A DNA stretch of 64,000 bases from Dickeya zeae NCPPB 2538 (GTDB lineage Bacteria > Pseudomonadota > Gammaproteobacteria > Enterobacterales > Enterobacteriaceae). The notes under the pieces are model-generated. The model ran no database searches, had not been told where the DNA came from, and was given only the letters and a program-made list of their open reading frames with translations. Below, one piece after another: positions 42,276 through 51,143 of this stretch. Position 1 is the stretch's first letter, and every line of letters begins with the position of its first letter. The DNA is taken from positions 288,403 to 352,402 of the forward strand of contig NZ_CM001977.1 in the NCBI RefSeq assembly GCF_000406165.1, in the 5' to 3' direction. Position numbers and translations under genes: made by a program.

Positions 42276-42824
42276 TCACTCCGCTTCTGCCAGTTCACGT
42301 AGATACTGGAAAATCTGCCGGGCTGATTTGGGGGGCTTGTTGGCCGCTTTTTCTTTTTGGGCGTTACGCACCAGCGAGCGCAGTTGCTGGCGGTCGGCCT
42401 GCGGGTAAAGCGCAAGGATGTCGGGAACTGCGCCATCACCTTCGGCTATCAACCTGTCGCGCAATTGCTCCAGCTTGTGGAACAGTGACACCTGCTGGTT
42501 ATGGCGGTTACGCAGCTTGTCCAGTGCGGTCTGAATCGGCTCCGGGTCGCGGGCGCGCAGCATTTTGCCGATCAACTGCAACTGGCGACGGCGGCCTTCT
42601 TTGGTGATGCGCTGCGCCAGCTCAATCGCGGCGCGCAGATCGTCATCCAGCGGAATACGTTCCAGCGCGTTTTTACCCAGCTCGACCAATTCGGTACCCA
42701 GCGCTTTAAGGGCTTCAGCATCGCGCTTAATCTCGCTTTTGCTGACCCAGATTATTTCTTCGTCTTCATCGTCCTGGCTGGCGTCAGGAATCTCGTCCTG
42801 CCAGTCTTCGGGATGTTTGTTCAT
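42276..42824 (-). CDS. darP: Ribosome biogenesis factor DarP (YjgA)
   Basis: Helps late assembly of the 50S ribosomal subunit and correct folding of the peptidyl-transferase region. The 182 residues are highly charged and helical, with an acidic N-terminus (PDASQDDEDEEIIWVSKSEIKRDAEALK) and the family core ELVELGKNALERIPLDDDLRAAI. A GGAG box lies five bases before the ATG. It is divergent from pmbA, an arrangement conserved in enterobacteria (yjgA-pmbA). Confidence 0.97.
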   Translation of the reverse strand: MNKHPEDWQDEIPDASQDDEDEEIIWVSKSEIKRDAEALKALGTELVELGKNALERIPLDDDLRAAIELAQRITKEGRRRQLQLIGKMLRARDPEPIQTALDKLRNRHNQQVSLFHKLEQLRDRLIAEGDGAVPDILALYPQADRQQLRSLVRNAQKEKAANKPPKSARQIFQYLRELAEAE

Positions 42825-43014
42825 GGTAGCTCCCCAATAAAAGAGGCTGATCCTATCAGGTTATGGGCTTTGTGCGAAATTGTCCGCCGATCCTGTTAGA
42901 CTCAATCACAGGTTACCTCATGGTAAAACTGAGGTCAGGTAACGAATAGCAGGCGGACGGCATTCGTTGCATCATAGATTATCTGAATGTTTTCTTACTC
43001 ATTATGGCAAATCG

Positions 43015-44355
43015 ATGACAATAATCACTCAGGTTGCAGAACAGCGTAAAGTGCTGGAACAGGCGGTATCACAGGCGCTGGAACTGGCCCGTGCCGGTTC
43101 TGATGCGGCGGAAGTTGCCGTCACGAAAACAACCGGTATCAGCGTCAGCTCCCGGTATGGTGAAGTTGAAAACGTCGAATTCAACAGCGATGGCGCGCTT
43201 GGCATTACCGTCTACTATCAGCAGCGTAAAGGTAGCGCGTCATCCACGGATATGAGTCCGGACGCTATCGCACGCACAGTGCAGGCAGCGCTGGATATTG
43301 CCCGTTATACCTCGGTTGACCCTTTTGCCGGCCCGGCAGACAAGGAGCTACTGGCGTTTGACGCGCCAGACCTGGATTTATTCCACCCTGCTGAACTGGA
43401 TGCCGATCGCGGTATCGAACTGGCCGCCGATGCCGAACAGGCGGCGCTGAAAGCCGATAAACGCATCACCAACACCGAAGGTGGCAGCTTCAACAGTCAC
43501 TACGGTATCAAAGTATTCGGTAACAGCCACGGTATGTTGCAGAGCTACTGCTCCAGTCGCCATTCCATGTCGGTTAGCGTCATTGCCGAGCACAACGGCG
43601 ATATGGAGCGCGATTACGCTTACACCATCGGTCGTGCGCTGGGCGACTTGCAATCCCCTGCATGGGTTGGGGAAGAATGCGCGCGCCGTACACTGGCACG
43701 TCTGTCGCCGCGTAAGCTGGCGACGATGCAGGCCCCGGTGATGTTCGCCGCCGAGGTGGCGACCGGTTTATTCGGCCATTTAGTCGGTGCTATCAGCGGT
43801 GGCAACGTCTACCGGAAATCCACCTTCCTGTTGGATAGCCTGGGCAAACAGATTCTGCCGGAATGGCTGACCATTCAGGAGTTGCCGCATTTACGCAAAG
43901 GGCTGGCCTCCACGCCGTTTGACAGCGAGGGCGTGCGTACCGAACAGCGGGAGATAGTCAAAGATGGCGTGCTGCAAACCTGGTTGCTGACCACCTATGC
44001 CGGTCGGAAATTGGGCATGAAGAGCACCGGCCATGCGGGTGGCATTCATAACTGGCACATTGCCGGACGTGGGCTGGATTTTGACGGTATGCTCAAAGAA
44101 ATGGGGACCGGCCTGCTGGTCACCAGTCTGATGGGGCAAGGGGTCAGCGCGGTAACCGGGGATTATTCCCGTGGTGCTTCCGGTTTCTGGGTAGAAAACG
44201 GCGAGATTCAGTACCCGGTGAGTGAAATCACGATTGCCGGTAACCTGAAAGATATGCTGCGTAATATGGTGACCATCGGGGATGATATCGAAACGCGCAG
44301 CAACATCCAGTGCGGTTCGGTGTTACTGCCGTCAATGAAGATTGCCGGGGTATAA
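43015..44355 (+). CDS. pmbA: Metalloprotease PmbA (TldE)
   Basis: Non-metal-binding partner of TldD in the TldD/TldE peptide-degrading complex. The start at 43015 gives 446 residues (MTIITQVAEQRKVLEQAV), similar to E. coli PmbA (450); the frame is open to 42967 but adds residues without family support. The TldD-type HExxxH motif is absent, as expected for TldE; the corresponding region is FAAEVATGLFGHLVGAISGGN. A hairpin terminator follows, and rnk is convergent. Confidence 0.96.
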   Translation: MTIITQVAEQRKVLEQAVSQALELARAGSDAAEVAVTKTTGISVSSRYGEVENVEFNSDGALGITVYYQQRKGSASSTDMSPDAIARTVQAALDIARYTSVDPFAGPADKELLAFDAPDLDLFHPAELDADRGIELAADAEQAALKADKRITNTEGGSFNSHYGIKVFGNSHGMLQSYCSSRHSMSVSVIAEHNGDMERDYAYTIGRALGDLQSPAWVGEECARRTLARLSPRKLATMQAPVMFAAEVATGLFGHLVGAISGGNVYRKSTFLLDSLGKQILPEWLTIQELPHLRKGLASTPFDSEGVRTEQREIVKDGVLQTWLLTTYAGRKLGMKSTGHAGGIHNWHIAGRGLDFDGMLKEMGTGLLVTSLMGQGVSAVTGDYSRGASGFWVENGEIQYPVSEITIAGNLKDMLRNMVTIGDDIETRSNIQCGSVLLPSMKIAGV

Positions 44356-44373
44356 CGCCTGACTTTACCGATT

Positions 44374-44400
44374 GGCTGCCCGATATCAGGGCAGCCTTTT
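44374..44400 (+). terminator. pmbA terminator
   Basis: An eight-base GC stem (44374-44381 with 44389-44396) with a seven-base loop and a TTTT tail, about 18 bases after the pmbA stop. Confidence 0.85.
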
Positions 44401-44417
44401 GGCGTATAACGGCCTGA

Positions 44418-44828
44418 TTAGCGGTGATACTCACCTGCTGCTTCCGGCTGGTAGAGCAGTTCCATCACTTCAATGCGCGTTTCTTCGCCGTTAGGCAGCG
44501 GCCAGGCGATGCTGTTGCCGACATGCATGCCGAGCAGTGCCGCTCCCAGTGGTGCCATCACCGAAATTTGTTCCCGACTGTCCTTAAGACTGGCCGGGTA
44601 GACCAGCGTGCGGATATGTTCTTCTGTGGTGAGTAGATCGCGGAACCGGACCCTGCTGTTCATGGTGACGACATCAGCGGGCATCTCGACCGGCTGGACG
44701 ATATCCGCCCGATCCAGTTCCTCGCTCAGAGCCTGCGCAACCTCTGTATCGGCAAAAGCGGGTTGTTCCAGCAGCGCATCCAGGCGTTCGGCATCCAGCT
44801 CGCTAATCGTCAGGTGCGGTTTGTCCAT
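44418..44828 (-). CDS. rnk: Regulator of nucleoside diphosphate kinase Rnk
   Basis: GreA/GreB-related protein that binds RNA polymerase and was first linked to nucleoside diphosphate kinase levels. The ATG at 44828 has a GGAG box and gives 136 residues, the E. coli length; the frame is open to a TTG at 44849. The N-terminal coiled coil is short; the C-terminal GreA-like FKBP domain carries MAPLGAALLGMHVGNSIAWPLPNGEE near residues 95-120. It is convergent with pmbA. Confidence 0.96.
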   Translation of the reverse strand: MDKPHLTISELDAERLDALLEQPAFADTEVAQALSEELDRADIVQPVEMPADVVTMNSRVRFRDLLTTEEHIRTLVYPASLKDSREQISVMAPLGAALLGMHVGNSIAWPLPNGEETRIEVMELLYQPEAAGEYHR

Positions 44829-44934
44829 ATGTTTCTCCAGTTTTTGCAATAGCAGATAACAACACCCCCGCCGTGAAGGGCAGGGGCATAATTTGGTATA
44901 AGTTAATCCGATGGTATCAGGGATGCAGGGAACT

Positions 44935-44960
44935 TACCGCATAAAAACGTACCGCATAAA
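44935..44960. repeat. Short direct repeat upstream of rnk
   Basis: TACCGCATAAA occurs twice at a 15-base spacing (44935-44945 and 44950-44960) in the region between rnk and ptsO. No function is evident; it may reflect a small duplication near the rnk promoter. Confidence 0.5.
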
Positions 44961-45018
44961 CAGGAATCGACAGGGATCACAGATGGCGACTTGCGCCACC
45001 CAGGGGCACAGCGGCAGA

Positions 45019-45291
45019 TTAATCTTCGTCAAACCCGGCTTCAAACAGCTGAATGACCGCTGCTAACGCGTGTTCTTCATCTGGCCCAGAGACTTCTATT
45101 TCGATATGGCGGCCTTTGGCGGAATCCAGCATCAGCATGGCAATGACGCTACTGGCATCAGCTTCGGTGCCACTTTCGTTGCGTAGCAACACCTCAGCAT
45201 CAAAACTTTGCACCAGCTCGAACAGTTTCATGGCCGGGCGCGCGTGCATCCCTAAGCGGTTTTTCACTTCAACGGTTTGCCTGACGGTCAT
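45019..45291 (-). CDS. ptsO: Nitrogen PTS phosphocarrier protein NPr (PtsO)
   Basis: HPr-like carrier that takes phosphate from PtsP and hands it to PtsN in the regulatory nitrogen phosphotransferase chain. The 90 residues have the active-site His16 in NRLGMHARPAMKL. The start overlaps the end of rapZ by four bases. It is the last gene of the rpoN-hpf-ptsN-rapZ-ptsO block, the conserved enterobacterial order. Confidence 0.98.
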   Translation of the reverse strand: MTVRQTVEVKNRLGMHARPAMKLFELVQSFDAEVLLRNESGTEADASSVIAMLMLDSAKGRHIEIEVSGPDEEHALAAVIQLFEAGFDED

Positions 45292-46142
45292 GATTTACGT
45301 TTTTCCAGCGTTCGGTGGCGTGACTGCACATTCTTGCCACGGGAGCGAAAGTAGTCCGCCAGTTGTTCCGCGATGTAGACGGAGCGGTGTTTACCGCCGG
45401 TACAACCGATAGCGACGGTAAGGTAGCTGCGATTGTTGGTTTCCAGCATTGGCAGCCACAGTTCCAGATAGCTGCGGGTCTGATAAATAAAATTGTGGAC
45501 TTCGGTGTGCCGGTCCAGAAACGCCGCCACCGGTTTATCCAGACCGGTCATCGGGCGCAATTTGGGATCCCAGTGCGGGTTTGGCAGGAAACGCACGTCA
45601 AACACGTAGTCGGCATCAATCGGAATGCCATGCTTGTAGCCGAATGACTCGAATACCATGGTCAGTTCACGCTCGCGCTTGCCGAGCAAACGGGTACGCA
45701 ACATTTCCGCCAGTTCATGTACCGACATTTCCGACGTATCGATGATAAGGTCGGCACGGGAACGCAGCGGCTCCAGCAGGTCATTTTCTTCGTCGATAGC
45801 GCTTTCCAGCGACAGATTTTTGCTGGAAAGAGGATGCAGACGGCGGGTGTCGCTGTAACGCCGAATCAGCGTGTTGCGATCGGCATCCAGAAACAGCAAT
45901 TGCGGTGAAAAGCTCTGTGGCAGACGAGTCAGGGCATGTTCCAGCACTTCCGGCGTTTCCGGCAGGTTACGCACGTCAATGCTGACAGCGGCGGAAATAT
46001 TCCGTTCCGCCAGCGTCTGCGCCAGCTCGGGCAACAGCACCACCGGCAGGTTATCTACACAATAGAAACCCATGTCTTCCAGCGCGCGCAAAGCTACGGA
46101 TTTTCCCGAGCCTGAGCGACCACTGACAATCATCAGCACCAT
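45288..46142 (-). CDS. rapZ: RNase adapter protein RapZ
   Basis: Binds the GlmZ and GlmY small RNAs and brings GlmZ to RNase E, controlling glucosamine-6-phosphate synthase and so cell-wall precursor supply. The 284 residues have Walker A GRSGSGKS at 8-15 and a C-terminal RNA-binding domain with IGCTGGKHRSVYIAEQLA near 245. The final basic stretch RGKNVQSRHRTLEKRKS fits the RNA-binding tail. It overlaps ptsO by four bases. Confidence 0.98.
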   Translation of the reverse strand: MVLMIVSGRSGSGKSVALRALEDMGFYCVDNLPVVLLPELAQTLAERNISAAVSIDVRNLPETPEVLEHALTRLPQSFSPQLLFLDADRNTLIRRYSDTRRLHPLSSKNLSLESAIDEENDLLEPLRSRADLIIDTSEMSVHELAEMLRTRLLGKRERELTMVFESFGYKHGIPIDADYVFDVRFLPNPHWDPKLRPMTGLDKPVAAFLDRHTEVHNFIYQTRSYLELWLPMLETNNRSYLTVAIGCTGGKHRSVYIAEQLADYFRSRGKNVQSRHRTLEKRKS

Positions 46143-46279
46143 CTGACGACTCCCCCCTGGCAGCGGGATGGTGAATGTCCACCGCCACAGTTAGCTAACT
46201 TCGTTTTCCCGGCCAGGCCGGCATCTGTCAGGCTTACACCTGAGCCATTCATACGTTGGATAACGTCCGAAGCCTGCCG

Positions 46280-46771
46280 TCAGGGCTGGTCGGGCAGATC
46301 ATCCGCTTCGATCATGATCTGATAGAGCTCTTCATCGCTTTGGGCAGCGCGCAGGCGCTTACACACGGTTTTATCCGCCAGTCGTTTGGCGACAAGCGAT
46401 AGCGTATGCAAATGGGTTTTACATTGTTCAGTAGGAACCAGCAAGGCAAAAAGCAGATCGACCGGCTGGTTATCGATGGCATCAAACGCTATCGGTTGTT
46501 CCAACTGGATAAAGACGCCGACTGCACCGAGCGTATTGTCGTCCTCCAGCTTGCCGTGCGGAATGGCGATACCATTGCCGATTCCGGTACTGCCCATGCG
46601 CTCGCGGGTCAGAATGGCTTCAAACACCATCTGCGGCGGCAAATTGAGCTGTCTGGCGGCCAGTTCACTGATAATTTCCAGCGCGCGCTTTTTGCTCTGA
46701 CAGTGGACGGCGCTACGCGTGCACTCCTTACGGAGGACGGTGCTAAGTTGCATAACGGGCTCGTTGTTCAT
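46280..46771 (-). CDS. ptsN: Nitrogen PTS EIIA component PtsN
   Basis: Phosphoacceptor of the nitrogen PTS; in E. coli its unphosphorylated form controls potassium uptake and other targets. The ATG at 46771 gives 163 residues, equal to E. coli PtsN, with active His72 in GIAIPHGKLED. A GTG at 46792 is in frame and has a better ribosome binding box (GAAGG five bases upstream), giving seven extra residues (MSLSERI); this longer form cannot be excluded. It lies between hpf and rapZ. Confidence 0.97.
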   Translation of the reverse strand: MNNEPVMQLSTVLRKECTRSAVHCQSKKRALEIISELAARQLNLPPQMVFEAILTRERMGSTGIGNGIAIPHGKLEDDNTLGAVGVFIQLEQPIAFDAIDNQPVDLLFALLVPTEQCKTHLHTLSLVAKRLADKTVCKRLRAAQSDEELYQIMIEADDLPDQP

Positions 46772-46864
46772 GATGCGTTCACTTAACGACACGGTTGCCT
46801 TCGGTTACCAGCCTGCCATAAAGCAAGCAGGCTGGTTGCTGTCCCTGCACCTGAAACGGCAACA

Positions 46865-47152
46865 TCAGTGCTGTTTCAGTTTATCCTTATGTTTGTTTAA
46901 CTGTCTCGCCAGCTTGTCGATCAGTAGATCGATGGCGGCATACATATCATCCGCTTCCGATGTGGCATGCAGTTCACCTCCGTTGACGTGGATCGTGGCA
47001 TCTGCAATGTGCAGGATCTTCTCCACTTTCAGTACCACGTACACCTGATTGATACGATCAAAGTATTGCTCAAGTTTGGCGAATTTTGAGGTCACGAATT
47101 CGCGCATAGCATCCGTGATTTCGACGTGGTGTCCGGTAATGTTAAGCTGCAT
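46865..47152 (-). CDS. hpf: Ribosome hibernation promoting factor HPF
   Basis: Short-form hibernation factor that binds the 30S decoding region and promotes 100S ribosome dimers in stationary phase. The 95 residues match YhbH/HPF (MQLNITGHHVEITDAMREFVTSKFAKLEQYFDRINQVYVVLKVEK), with the conserved DMYAAIDLLIDKLARQL helix. It follows rpoN by 24 bases. Confidence 0.98.
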   Translation of the reverse strand: MQLNITGHHVEITDAMREFVTSKFAKLEQYFDRINQVYVVLKVEKILHIADATIHVNGGELHATSEADDMYAAIDLLIDKLARQLNKHKDKLKQH

Positions 47153-47176
47153 ATCGTCTTCCTTCTCATGTAGGGG

Positions 47177-48610
47177 TCAAACCAGCTGTTTGCGTTGGTT
47201 TGACGGCGGGATAGATAAAGACTCTCGATACTTGGCGACGGTACGGCGGGCCACAATGATTCCCTGTTCGGAAAGCAGAGTGGTCAGCTTGCTGTCGCTC
47301 AGCGGTTTAGCGGGATTTTCCGCTGCAATGAGTTTTTTCACCAGCGCACGGATAGCGGTGGACGATGCCTCGCCGCCGCTGTCTGTATTGACGTGGCTGG
47401 AAAAGAAATACTTCAGCTCAAAAATACCACGCGGACTGTGCAAAAATTTCTGGGTTGTCACGCGGGAAATGGTGGACTCATGCATATCCACGGCCTGAGC
47501 GATATCCGCCAGCACCATGGGTTTCATAAATTCTTCACCGTGTTCGAAGAACGCCTGTTGTTGCTCCACAATGCAACGGGTGACTTTCAACAGGGTATCG
47601 TTACGGCTTTCCAGACTCTTGATGAGCCAGCGCGCTTCCTGCAAATGACTGCGAATGAACTGCCCGTCGCTGTCGTTACGCGCACTGTTGCCAAGCGCAG
47701 CATACTGTTGGTTGATTTGCAGCCGTGGCACGCTGTCGGTGTTGAGTTCTACCATCCAGTGGCCTTGTACCTTGCGCACCAGGACGTCTGGAATGACATA
47801 CTCGGATTCGCCGGTGTTGATAGACTGCCCGGGGCGTGGATCCAGTGACTGAATCAGCGCCAACGCTTCTTTCAATACGTCCTCTTTGAGGCGACTGGTG
47901 CGGATCAGGGTGCGGAAGTCATGGTTGGCGAGCAAATCAAGATAGTCGCTGACAATCAGCCTGGCTTCGCTCAGGCGAGGAATGTCGCTGCTGAACTGCG
48001 ATAGCTGTACCAGCAGGCATTCGCGCAAATCGCGGGCGGCCACGCCGACAGGGTCAAAACGTTGCACACGTTTGAGCACCGCCTCCACTTCTTCCAGCGT
48101 CACCTCTTCATTGCCGATGCTCTCACGGATGTCATCCAGCGATACCGTCAGGTAACCGGTGTTGTCCACCGCATCGACGATGGACGTGGCAATCGCGGCA
48201 TCGGTATCGGAAAACGGCGTCAGTTCTACCTGCCACATCAGGTAATCCTGCAGTGTCTGCGTGGTTTCACCCTGATAGACCGGTAATTCCTCATCACGGT
48301 AGTCAGTGCTGGTGCCGGAAGGTGTACCGGCGGTGTAGATTTCATCCCAGGCGGCGTCGAGCGGTAACTCGTCGGGCATCTCTTTTTGCTCCAGCGCCTC
48401 GCGGGTGTCCAACGCTTCGCTGTCGCTGATTTCCTGGGTTTCTATTTCGTCATGAATATCGGCCTGCTCCAGCAACGGGTTGCTTTCCAGCGCCTGTTGG
48501 ATTTCCTGCTGGAGTTCAAGCGTGGACAACTGCAGCAGGCGGATGGCCTGCTGTAACTGCGGTGTCATAGCCAGTTGCTGGCTGAGCCTGAGTTGCAAAC
48601 CTTGCTTCAT
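47177..48610 (-). CDS. rpoN: RNA polymerase sigma-54 factor RpoN
   Basis: Alternative sigma factor that recognises -24/-12 promoters and needs enhancer-binding activators such as NtrC; in plant-pathogenic enterobacteria it also drives type III secretion. The 477 residues show region I (MKQGLQLRLSQQLAMTPQLQQAIRLLQLSTLELQQEIQQAL, rich in Gln and Leu), an acidic region II (about 50-110), the core-binding domain, a helix-turn-helix and the RpoN box ARRTVAKYRESL near the C-terminus. lptB lies 48 bases upstream, as in E. coli. Confidence 0.99.
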   Translation of the reverse strand: MKQGLQLRLSQQLAMTPQLQQAIRLLQLSTLELQQEIQQALESNPLLEQADIHDEIETQEISDSEALDTREALEQKEMPDELPLDAAWDEIYTAGTPSGTSTDYRDEELPVYQGETTQTLQDYLMWQVELTPFSDTDAAIATSIVDAVDNTGYLTVSLDDIRESIGNEEVTLEEVEAVLKRVQRFDPVGVAARDLRECLLVQLSQFSSDIPRLSEARLIVSDYLDLLANHDFRTLIRTSRLKEDVLKEALALIQSLDPRPGQSINTGESEYVIPDVLVRKVQGHWMVELNTDSVPRLQINQQYAALGNSARNDSDGQFIRSHLQEARWLIKSLESRNDTLLKVTRCIVEQQQAFFEHGEEFMKPMVLADIAQAVDMHESTISRVTTQKFLHSPRGIFELKYFFSSHVNTDSGGEASSTAIRALVKKLIAAENPAKPLSDSKLTTLLSEQGIIVARRTVAKYRESLSIPPSNQRKQLV

Positions 48611-48658
48611 AACGCGCGTTAACTTCCTTTTGAATTATCAACCTAAAACATGACGTGG

Positions 48659-49384
48659 TTAGAGTCGGAAGCCTTCGCCCAGATAGACTCGTTTTACCTG
48701 CTCATTCGCCAGTATATCCATCGGGGAGCCGTGGGCAATAAGCTGGCCCTGACTCACGATATAGGCACGTTCACAGACATCGAGCGTTTCACGGACATTA
48801 TGGTCGGTAATCAGTACACCTAACCCACTATCGCGCAAATGCTCAATGATTTTCTTGATGTCGAGAACCGAAATCGGATCTACCCCCGCAAAGGGTTCGT
48901 CCAGCAGGATGAATTTGGGGTTGGCAGCCAGCGCCCGGGCGATTTCCACCCGTCGGCGTTCACCACCGGACAACGATTGTCCCAGACTATCGCGCAGGTG
49001 AACAATATGAAACTCTTCCATCAGTTCGTTGGCGCGATCCTGCTGTTGCTCGCGGGTCAGATCTTTTCTGATCTCCAGTACCGCCATCAGGTTGTTGTAG
49101 ACGCTCAGTCGCCGGAAAATCGAGGCTTCCTGCGGCAGGTAACCAATACCGCGGCGGGCGCGATCGTGCAGCGGCAGCAGGCTGATGTCCTCATCGTCGA
49201 TTACGATACGGCCTTCGTCGCGCGGGACGATACCGACAACCATATAGAAAGTGGTTGTCTTGCCGGCCCCATTAGGGCCAAGCAGCCCAACGATTTCGCC
49301 GGAATTGACATTCAGGCTGACGTTTTCCACCACTTTGCGGCCTTTATACGCCTTGGCCAGATTTTCGGCGATTAGTGTTGCCAT
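48659..49384 (-). CDS. lptB: LPS export ABC transporter ATPase LptB
   Basis: Cytoplasmic ATPase that with LptFG extracts lipopolysaccharide from the inner membrane. The 241 residues carry Walker A GPNGAGKTT near 37, signature LSGGERRRVEIARAL near 138, and Walker B FILLDEPFAGVDP near 160. It follows lptA by 15 bases in the kdsC-lptC-lptA-lptB order. rpoN comes next. Confidence 0.99.
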   Translation of the reverse strand: MATLIAENLAKAYKGRKVVENVSLNVNSGEIVGLLGPNGAGKTTTFYMVVGIVPRDEGRIVIDDEDISLLPLHDRARRGIGYLPQEASIFRRLSVYNNLMAVLEIRKDLTREQQQDRANELMEEFHIVHLRDSLGQSLSGGERRRVEIARALAANPKFILLDEPFAGVDPISVLDIKKIIEHLRDSGLGVLITDHNVRETLDVCERAYIVSQGQLIAHGSPMDILANEQVKRVYLGEGFRL

Positions 49385-49399
49385 GGGTTAGCGCGTTAC

Positions 49400-49978
49400 T
49401 CACTGTTGTTTGGTGGGCTTGCCGGTGTTGCTGCCGGGCTTGGCGCCATTTTGCGCGCCTTTGTCCTGCAATTGCGTCGGGACCAGCACGGTAGTGACTC
49501 GTTTGCCTTTGTCGCTGAACGCTTCCATCTGCTGTTGCTGTACCAGATAGGTGATGCGGTCGCCTTTGACGTTGCTGTCCAGCTGTTCCAGATAAGCATC
49601 GCCGGTCAACGTGACCAGTTGCTTGTCCATTTCATAGCGTATTTTCTGAGCATGACCTTTAACGGGTTTACCGTTGTCCTGCATTTGGTAGAAGGTTGCC
49701 GGATTGCCGTAGCCTTCGATAATTTCATGACCTTGCTGGCCGTTAGGACGGGTTACGACGACTTTGTCGGCCTGTGCTTTTATCGACCCCTGCGTGACGA
49801 TAACGTTGCCGGTAAACGTCACCACATTGCCTTGCATATCCAGCGCCTGCTGGTCGGACGTAATGTGGATCGGTTGCTCGGTATCTCCGGTAAGTGCCAG
49901 TGCCGGAATACTGACGGCAAAAAGCGAGCTGGCGATCAGGATGCTGTGTAACACATTAATTTTTTGGTTGGATTTCAT
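49400..49978 (-). CDS. lptA: LPS transport periplasmic protein LptA
   Basis: Periplasmic bridge protein whose stacked beta-jellyrolls carry lipopolysaccharide from LptC to LptDE. The 192-residue precursor has a signal peptide (hydrophobic residues 11-27, cleavage after ALA) and the OstA domain with HITSDQQALDMQGNVVTFTGNVIVTQGS. The C-terminal tail is Gln/Gly/Pro-rich (ending KPTKQQ). Its start overlaps lptC by 23 bases. Confidence 0.98.
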   Translation of the reverse strand: MKSNQKINVLHSILIASSLFAVSIPALALTGDTEQPIHITSDQQALDMQGNVVTFTGNVIVTQGSIKAQADKVVVTRPNGQQGHEIIEGYGNPATFYQMQDNGKPVKGHAQKIRYEMDKQLVTLTGDAYLEQLDSNVKGDRITYLVQQQQMEAFSDKGKRVTTVLVPTQLQDKGAQNGAKPGSNTGKPTKQQ

Positions 49979-50525
49979 AATAGGATTTTACCTTATCGAT
50001 CAACTCAGCGGTTTTGCTGCGCAGGTTTCCGCGCATTTTCAGTCCGTTAGAGGTAAAGTTGGCACCGTACAGGGTGACCTCATCATCTGATGTCACGTCC
50101 TGCGTAACCAGATTAATCTGTGCATTATCCGTTTTAATCCGCTTTAACTGCGAATCGTCGGTCAGGCTGGTGACCTCGACATGACCGTACAGATACAACA
50201 TGCGATCTTTTGTCAGCTTGGCGCGATCCGCGCGCACCGACCAGGTCGCGATAGCCTGTTCGTTGAACATGGTCGCCACCGGTTGAGTAAACCAGCTGAC
50301 TTGTTCGGCGTTGTAGTGCTCGGCTTTTTCAGCTACCAGCCTATAACTCAGTTTCCCGGTCGGGTCATACACCATCGTGGTGTTTTGCTGCATGGTGTAG
50401 GCCGGGTCATTATTTTGTACTTCAGTCGGCCCGCTTCCTTCCCGTCGGGTCGTTAAATTTAACCCGATAAGCACCAGCGCAATCAATGCCAGCAACAACG
50501 TCAGCCAGCGTTTCGTTTTACTCAT
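49956..50525 (-). CDS. lptC: LPS export protein LptC
   Basis: Inner-membrane-anchored periplasmic protein linking LptBFG to LptA. The 189 residues have one N-terminal membrane helix (about 7-25) and the beta-jellyroll domain with DPAYTMQQNTTMVYDPTGKLSYRL near 40-62. It overlaps kdsC by four bases and lptA by 23, so translation of the three is coupled. Confidence 0.98.
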   Translation of the reverse strand: MSKTKRWLTLLLALIALVLIGLNLTTRREGSGPTEVQNNDPAYTMQQNTTMVYDPTGKLSYRLVAEKAEHYNAEQVSWFTQPVATMFNEQAIATWSVRADRAKLTKDRMLYLYGHVEVTSLTDDSQLKRIKTDNAQINLVTQDVTSDDEVTLYGANFTSNGLKMRGNLRSKTAELIDKVKSYYEIQPKN

Positions 50526-51088
50526 ATCGACAGCCCTTTGGCAAAGTCCAGTTTACCCTGTGCCAGCAGAATAAGATCGCAAATCTCTCGTACTGCGCCA
50601 CGGCCGCCGCCGATACGCGTGACGTAATGCGCTCGGGGTAGCAACAGTGGGTGGGCGTCCGCGACGGCGACGCTTAACCCTACCTCGGCCATCACCGGCC
50701 AGTCGATCAGATCGTCGCCGATATACGCCACCTGGCTGGCAGTGAGCGACAGTGTATCCAACAGCTCGCGGAAGGCCAAAATCTTATCTGATTGTCCCTG
50801 ATATAAGTGGCGTATTCCCAATGTCTGGCAGCGGTCGATGAGTAACTGCGATGAGCGGCCGGTGATAATCGCCACGTCGATATCCGACGTCAGCAGGCAG
50901 CGAATGCCGTAACCGTCGCGGACATGAAAGGTTTTCAGCTCTTCGCCCTGATTTCCCATGTAAATCAGGCCATCAGACAGGACACCGTCGACATCGCAGA
51001 TTAACAGACGTATATCACGGGCACGCTGCATCACCAGGGTATCGACAGGCCCGTAACAGGTATCGGTTTGCGACCGGGTTTCACTCAT
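50522..51088 (-). CDS. kdsC: KDO-8-phosphate phosphatase KdsC
   Basis: HAD phosphatase that releases phosphate from 3-deoxy-D-manno-octulosonate 8-phosphate, the last step in making KDO for LPS. The 188 residues have HAD motif 1 CDVDGVLSDG near residue 32, motif 2 ITGR near 76, and motif 4 GDDLIDWPVM near 123, with no cap domain. It lies between kdsD and lptC. Confidence 0.98.
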   Translation of the reverse strand: MSETRSQTDTCYGPVDTLVMQRARDIRLLICDVDGVLSDGLIYMGNQGEELKTFHVRDGYGIRCLLTSDIDVAIITGRSSQLLIDRCQTLGIRHLYQGQSDKILAFRELLDTLSLTASQVAYIGDDLIDWPVMAEVGLSVAVADAHPLLLPRAHYVTRIGGGRGAVREICDLILLAQGKLDFAKGLSI

Positions 51089-51143
51089 TCACTCGTATCC
51101 TTGGTTTTCATTCTCTGCGGCCTCAGCGGCGCGCGCGTCAGGT

